Shown in pieces: positions 14,180-18,353 of a stretch of DNA of 18,353 nt (the stretch's first letter is position 1; the number at the start of each line of letters is the position of its first letter). A program made the position numbers and the translations under genes. Source of the DNA: Trichomonas tenax. Taxonomy: Eukaryota > Parabasalia > Trichomonadida > Trichomonadidae. The notes under the pieces are model-generated. The model saw nothing but the letters and a program-made list of their open reading frames with translations, did no database searches and was not told where the DNA came from. The DNA is taken from positions 1 through 18,353 of the forward strand of contig JALKBU010001015.1 of the NCBI GenBank assembly GCA_023091735.1. The letters are read 5' to 3'.

Positions 14180-14522
14180 ATTTGAAATCTTTGGCTTTTC
14201 ATCACTATTTTTAAATATGTTTTATTATAAAACTCACTTTTCTCGTAGAAAGTTTCCCCAATTTCAAACCTATGAATTTTGTTTTTTGAATTCTTATATC
14301 TATTAATTCATTTTAAATGCATTATCCAAACACACCATAAAAAGCATATACTCACTTCACTAAAGCCTCAAAACGCATTTGAACCCACAGAAATCGTATA
14401 TTCGATATTTGCCACGTAAATATTTTATGAAAAAGTTACATGTCAAAGAATTGAAATAAGATTCCAAATTGAAAGAAGTTTTTCATCAATTGAAGAGAAA
14501 TTTGACAATCTTATATTACATG
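14180..14522. other. Divergent AT-rich spacer between uL5 and Rictor genes
   Basis: AT-rich sequence without a supported reading frame. It separates the M3/M5 promoter of uL5 from the Inr of the Rictor gene. No conserved motif beyond those two promoters was recognised. Confidence 0.55.
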
Positions 14523-14527
14523 TCATA
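14523..14527 (+). promoter_or_regulatory. Candidate Inr of the Rictor gene
   Basis: TCATA fits the TCA+1 Py (T/A) initiator. With the A at 14525 as +1 the leader is 18 nt before the ATG at 14543, within the usual trichomonad range. Confidence 0.5.
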
Positions 14528-14542
14528 TAGACAAATTTCCAA

Positions 14543-17521
14543 ATGATTTCTTCAGTCTTTACTGTTGGACTGAAGGAAATTTATGACGCTCATTTGAAGC
14601 CAACAGAGTTATATAAAATTCTGGAATGTATGGTTAGGGATATTCCGAACCAAAACATTGCAGAACTTCCGCTAGATTTAATATCTATGTATATGCATAA
14701 TTTATTCGTCTCACAGAATCCATTAATACGTGCGCAAATACTCAAAATGATCATGCAACTCGAAATTACGTCTAAATTCTCATTAATTGAGAAATATAAT
14801 TTTGATAAATTAATTGCAAACAGTCTCGAACAAAAAACAGGCGAGTCAAACAACGAAAACGATGAAGAGAAGATAAATTGCTTCTCATTAGTTTCTGTAA
14901 TATTAAGGCTAAGAAATACTCTTCCAAAATCTATTATAAGAGCGTTAATTTCGCTATATTCCGTTCCAAAGCATAACTATAAAAGCCTAATACTCACAAA
15001 TCTCGCATCACATTGTCTTCACGTCAAACACTCGAGCACTATTTTAGCTGATATTAACAAATTATTCGTTGAGTCTCTTGGTGAAGGTATACAGAAAATC
15101 ATTCCATACCTCGTGCAGCAGGCAGAGGACTTCAATTTGCCTGCCAGATCTTCGATTTTCCTCTCAGATCTTTTAGTTCACATCTTTCAGAACAAATCAA
15201 CAGCGCCACGTGAATCACTCATATCGATATTACACACGTGGGCCGGTTTATTGTTCTATGGAATTGAAAAAAATATACTTCAACAAGTTTTCTTGTGTAT
15301 TCCTTCTGAATCAGCGATTGTCGTTTCATTTATCAAATGTTTGTTGAATTTAGGATCAATACAACACACTGTATTAACACCTTACCGCGCATATTTAATG
15401 TCTTATTTTTCGAAGAAAGGTTTTCTCGATTCACTCTTGGAAGTTTCAAGCAAGCCAGATACGATAGAGCTATATAATCAGCTTATGCAGCTTTCTTGCA
15501 CAACATCTCCAATTGATGTTCTTTCTTCGACAAACATTGAGCAACCAGCGACATTCGTAAAAGATCCAGAAAGTAATTCATCTGAAGTATTCACTTTCTT
15601 CAACATTTTCTCCATTGGTGTTCCAACACGTGATTTGCAGTCAATTGTTGCAGGTCAAGATCCTTTGTTATGGGATTGGCCTCAAATTCATAACGTAATA
15701 TTGAGAGTTCTACCATTTGATGAAACACTCGCTTTAGGAGCAGTGAATTTTTATGATTCATTATTGAATTTCTTTACAAATCAATTTGTCACTATCAATA
15801 TCGCGGATCATAAGATTATTGCTGATGTTCTCGATGCATTTTTCGATTTCTTGATAATTCGAGATTATGGCTTTGCAATCATTGCTTCTTCACATAATCT
15901 TCGCAATACTTTCCTTCTAGCAATCCATAACTTGTTTAATAACACTTGCGATGAAACTTCTCCATTAATTCATATTTTCAAGAATTTATGTGCAATGTGT
16001 GTGAAAAACGAAGGCGCAAAACTTATTTTACAATGGGAAATGGTTGATATCCTGTTTAACGCAGTTTCAAACATGAAATCGTTGAATATTGCAAAACTCA
16101 CAATTCGCTCAATAAAATTATTCCCAGTATCGACAATTTCAAATCCAATGTATATTCGTATTCTCATGCACAAGAACAAAGATATCGCAAAGGAAGCAAT
16201 TCTTGCTTTGTTCGAGAAATCGAAAATAACACCAATGTGCCACTTAATGATTTTCTTGAAACTTTTAGTTCCTTACATAAAGTTTTTGGATGCACAGCCT
16301 GGAAGCGAAGACTTACTCAACTTGGCGCTCAATTTAATGGCGTATCTCATGATCAAAGATCAAACATGCATCATCGATGTCATGGGAGATCCACAGATGC
16401 ACAAAATTTTATCTATTCGAAGCCACGTGATTTATTCTTTGCTGTTATCGAAAGAAGAGTCACTGGCACTCGCCAACATTGACATGGAAATAGATTGGTG
16501 GCTTGATGTCGGTAACCTGCAGTATGTTGGAATCTATGATCATGCAGTCAAAACAGCATTCAACGAGAGCGGAAAAGTTGATATAATTCCAGAAGTTCCA
16601 TCAGAAGTTGTTCATACACCACCACATCTCTTTGGACAACTCAGTAAGACACAGACTGGACTCCTGAAATTATCAACAGTATTACCAAGATTGATTCAAG
16701 CATGCAACAGCAATGAAGTTGATGTTCAAAGAGGCGCTTTATTCGCTATTGCACATTTGGCATCGCAAGCATCAGAAACAGTTGTATCTGCTCTTGATCT
16801 CGCAACTATAGCATATGACACAGCAATGAAATCCAACAGCTACATATTGAAAGGAACTTTGGTTGTTGTTTTGAGCATGTTCGCGAAAACAAATTATCTA
16901 TCGAAGTTTTTAGAAAGCAAGAATTGGCAACTCGTTACTTTCAATGGAGAGACTGTCGCTGTTCCCAATAATCCAGAAGTCCTCATCACACCAGCACCAG
17001 ATAATTTCCCACGCAATGATGAAGGACCGAGATACAGAGGAATTCTCGCTCCATTGATTATGCAGCTTTCCAACATTATTATGATGAAGAGTGCTAAATC
17101 GCAGCTCGTGCAAGTCTACAGAGAACGCCAGGAAGAGCTGATGAAGCCAGATAATGCACTTGCTGCTATGGAACAACTTGCTGAGTACTCTTTCAGTAAT
17201 GAAGCAAGAACATTTGTTTATGGTTTGTTTAGATCCACAAGCCTTGTTCCAATTAAGCCTTTTAATATTCACGAGAAGGACAGAGATATGGCTAAAGTGA
17301 GGATCTTCGAAGGATTGAATAATCCATCGCCACAGCCTTTTTCACAGATCCAATGGCAGAAATATGAATATTCCGAGATTCCCAAATATAAAATTTGCAG
17401 AGATGCACCCGAGTTATACTTAAAAGACGAAGCTTTCGACAAAGTATTCGGAGTGAAGAAAGAAGAGTTTTATAAACTCTCAGAACTCGAGAAAAGAATG
17501 GCAAGAACAAAGTTGTTATAA
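14543..17521 (+). CDS. RICTOR: Rictor homologue (TORC2 subunit) with a villin-headpiece-like C-terminus
   Basis: Rictor (Avo3, Ste16, Pianissimo) is the defining scaffold of TOR complex 2, which phosphorylates AGC kinases and controls the actin cytoskeleton and membrane tension. The 992-residue product is an armadillo/HEAT-type helical solenoid. The clearest evidence is residues 693-810. These begin PPHLFGQLSKTQTG, close to the animal Rictor PPHLYGQL..KTG block. They continue through an ARM repeat with ALFAIAHLAS (animal ALWALGNIGS) and ILKGTLVVVLSMFAKTN (animal IRGTCVYVLGLIAKT), and end KNWQLV...VAVP (animal HNWDAV...VVP). The long phosphorylated C-terminal tail of animal Rictor is absent. 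Instead, residues 941-992 resemble a villin headpiece (separate entry). Upstream is a candidate Inr; the gene is head-to-head with uL5. The stop TAA is followed by TGA. Confidence 0.88.
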   Translation: MISSVFTVGLKEIYDAHLKPTELYKILECMVRDIPNQNIAELPLDLISMYMHNLFVSQNPLIRAQILKMIMQLEITSKFSLIEKYNFDKLIANSLEQKTGESNNENDEEKINCFSLVSVILRLRNTLPKSIIRALISLYSVPKHNYKSLILTNLASHCLHVKHSSTILADINKLFVESLGEGIQKIIPYLVQQAEDFNLPARSSIFLSDLLVHIFQNKSTAPRESLISILHTWAGLLFYGIEKNILQQVFLCIPSESAIVVSFIKCLLNLGSIQHTVLTPYRAYLMSYFSKKGFLDSLLEVSSKPDTIELYNQLMQLSCTTSPIDVLSSTNIEQPATFVKDPESNSSEVFTFFNIFSIGVPTRDLQSIVAGQDPLLWDWPQIHNVILRVLPFDETLALGAVNFYDSLLNFFTNQFVTINIADHKIIADVLDAFFDFLIIRDYGFAIIASSHNLRNTFLLAIHNLFNNTCDETSPLIHIFKNLCAMCVKNEGAKLILQWEMVDILFNAVSNMKSLNIAKLTIRSIKLFPVSTISNPMYIRILMHKNKDIAKEAILALFEKSKITPMCHLMIFLKLLVPYIKFLDAQPGSEDLLNLALNLMAYLMIKDQTCIIDVMGDPQMHKILSIRSHVIYSLLLSKEESLALANIDMEIDWWLDVGNLQYVGIYDHAVKTAFNESGKVDIIPEVPSEVVHTPPHLFGQLSKTQTGLLKLSTVLPRLIQACNSNEVDVQRGALFAIAHLASQASETVVSALDLATIAYDTAMKSNSYILKGTLVVVLSMFAKTNYLSKFLESKNWQLVTFNGETVAVPNNPEVLITPAPDNFPRNDEGPRYRGILAPLIMQLSNIIMMKSAKSQLVQVYRERQEELMKPDNALAAMEQLAEYSFSNEARTFVYGLFRSTSLVPIKPFNIHEKDRDMAKVRIFEGLNNPSPQPFSQIQWQKYEYSEIPKYKICRDAPELYLKDEAFDKVFGVKKEEFYKLSELEKRMARTKLL
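17363..17518 (+). other. Villin-headpiece-like domain at the Rictor C-terminus
   Basis: Residues 941-992 align by eye with the F-actin-binding villin headpiece. The compact C-terminal subdomain starts ELYLKDEAFDKVFG and continues KKEEFYKLSELEKR. The three core phenylalanines of HP35 correspond to F965, F969 and F976, the glycine after VF to G970, the buried glutamate to E957, and its salt-bridge lysine to R988. Differences are Pro62 to Ser, the actin-contacting Trp64 to Leu, a shortened N-terminal subdomain with YEYSEI in place of the YP-EL motif, and an end about two residues short of the usual GLF. Fold conservation looks likely; actin binding is uncertain. Confidence 0.65.
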
Positions 17522-18353
17522 TGAAAAATTTTTGTTTGTAATAAAATTAGCGTTTTTATATTATCATAATCTATAATATTTAACTATCGGCAATTTGATA
17601 GGTTGTGAGAAATTTTAAGGGTCTGCAATGACCATAAATATTCTATGCGATCGACCAAAAACGCATTTTTTCCACAATTTGATGCTTGTAAAATAGATAG
17701 ATCTAGATTTACAGTGATATTTAGCTTTTTGCATATAGAATATAAAGGATGATTTATAAATATCTCTCGCTTAAAAAATGATTAATAATTTAAAACTATG
17801 GTCTTTGAAAATTTGATGACGATAGGGGAAGTTTGGCCCTAGCAGACACTTAATTTTTTTATCTGGTTGGCGGATTTGTAGAAAAAAAATCAAATTTTAG
17901 TGAAATCAAATTGCAGAATTAATAAGGATAATATATATAAGATTTTTTAAATGGCTGATCAATCAAACTTCTTCCCAGCTCAATTTTTTATTAACGTAAT
18001 ACTTTTTCGGTTATAATACAATTTTGGCGCCAAAACACCTGACATGTAAATTATCAAGTTGTTAAATTGACAAATTATAACATCAAAGAAATGCAATAAA
18101 ATATGCAGTGCTTAACTTATATAAGTATCAATGATCACATATCCTTATATATCTGTATCACCTAATAAGATTATATATATGTATAATAAGTATGATTGCA
18201 GAATATCAGATCTAATTCTATTAATTGATAAGCTTTTGATGCATATCTCATAGTCTGGATTGTGCACAATATACATATTATTAGTAGAGTTTTCGGCTTG
18301 AGTCTATAAGTCATCGCTATAAAAACTTTTCTAAAGCGATTCTTTTTTTATAC
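17522..18353. other. AT-rich 3' spacer
   Basis: 832 bp without a supported gene, strongly AT-rich. It probably holds the Rictor 3' end (a TAATAAAA follows the stop at about 17539) and the upstream region of a gene beyond the window. A 21-codon ATG frame at 17951-18016 has no support. An ATCGCT/AGCGAT inverted repeat with a 16-nt loop lies at 18313-18340. Confidence 0.55.
18022..18035. promoter_or_regulatory. Perfect 14-bp palindrome TTTTGGCGCCAAAA (E2F-like)
   Basis: This is the only GC-core palindrome of this length seen in the spacer, matching the symmetric E2F/DP site pattern (TTTSSCGC on both strands). It could control a gene beyond the right edge. That it is bound by an E2F-type factor is an inference from other eukaryotes. 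Confidence 0.35.

Noticed and set aside
14146..14205. Extension of uL5 by 20 residues
   Set aside because: It would translate through the M5/M3 promoter and has no counterpart in uL5 proteins.
17951..18016. 21-codon ATG frame resembling a gene start
   Set aside because: It is short, ends in TAA, and lacks the trichomonad 5' splice site (GTAYGT) or the ACTAACACACAG 3' element that would allow continuation.
1..18353. Spliceosomal introns
   Set aside because: No matched GTAYGT donor and ACTAACACACAG acceptor pair was seen, and all genes are open end to end.

Overview
The window reads as nuclear DNA of a parabasalid flagellate, most likely Trichomonas vaginalis or a close relative. The grounds are compact intronless eukaryotic genes, very AT-rich spacers, eukaryotic cytosolic ribosomal proteins (eL20, uL5), and a flagellar central-pair protein. 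The core promoter elements also match those described for T. vaginalis (Inr, M3, M5), and several genes have a TAAA fused to the stop codon. No transposase, rRNA, tRNA, CRISPR or intron signal was recognised.

Layout. Bases 1-313 hold a short, unusually GC-rich element with three perfect hairpins, of unknown nature. Next come two minus-strand genes only 50 bp apart: a double-C2-domain protein (792-2120) and, upstream of it, a CDC50/LEM3-family P4-ATPase subunit (2171-3148). A divergent AT-rich spacer leads to a 1927-residue CFAP46-like protein of the axonemal central pair (3819-9602, plus). Ribosomal protein eL20 (10096-10626, minus) is followed by a divergent spacer, a 327-residue coiled-coil protein (11463-12446, plus) and a four-helix membrane protein (12747-13259, plus). 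Ribosomal protein uL5 (13636-14145, minus) lies head-to-head with a Rictor homologue (14543-17521, plus), the scaffold subunit of TOR complex 2. The last 832 bp are AT-rich and apparently non-coding, apart from a TTTTGGCGCCAAAA palindrome.

The genes do not form one pathway. Two concern membranes (CDC50 for lipid flipping, the C2 protein for membrane binding), one the flagellum, two the ribosome and one TORC2 signalling. The most notable observations are these. The Rictor homologue ends in a segment resembling a villin headpiece, which would be an actin-binding module on a TORC2 subunit. The two ribosomal protein genes share a 14-base block (TTTGGTCGGCCTTT) that contains the M5 initiator, lies just downstream of M3 boxes, and includes about nine conserved bases that neither element explains. 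The C2 gene looks like a fusion, because base composition changes abruptly at the start of its first C2 domain. All family assignments rest on reading the translations by eye; no database search was run.
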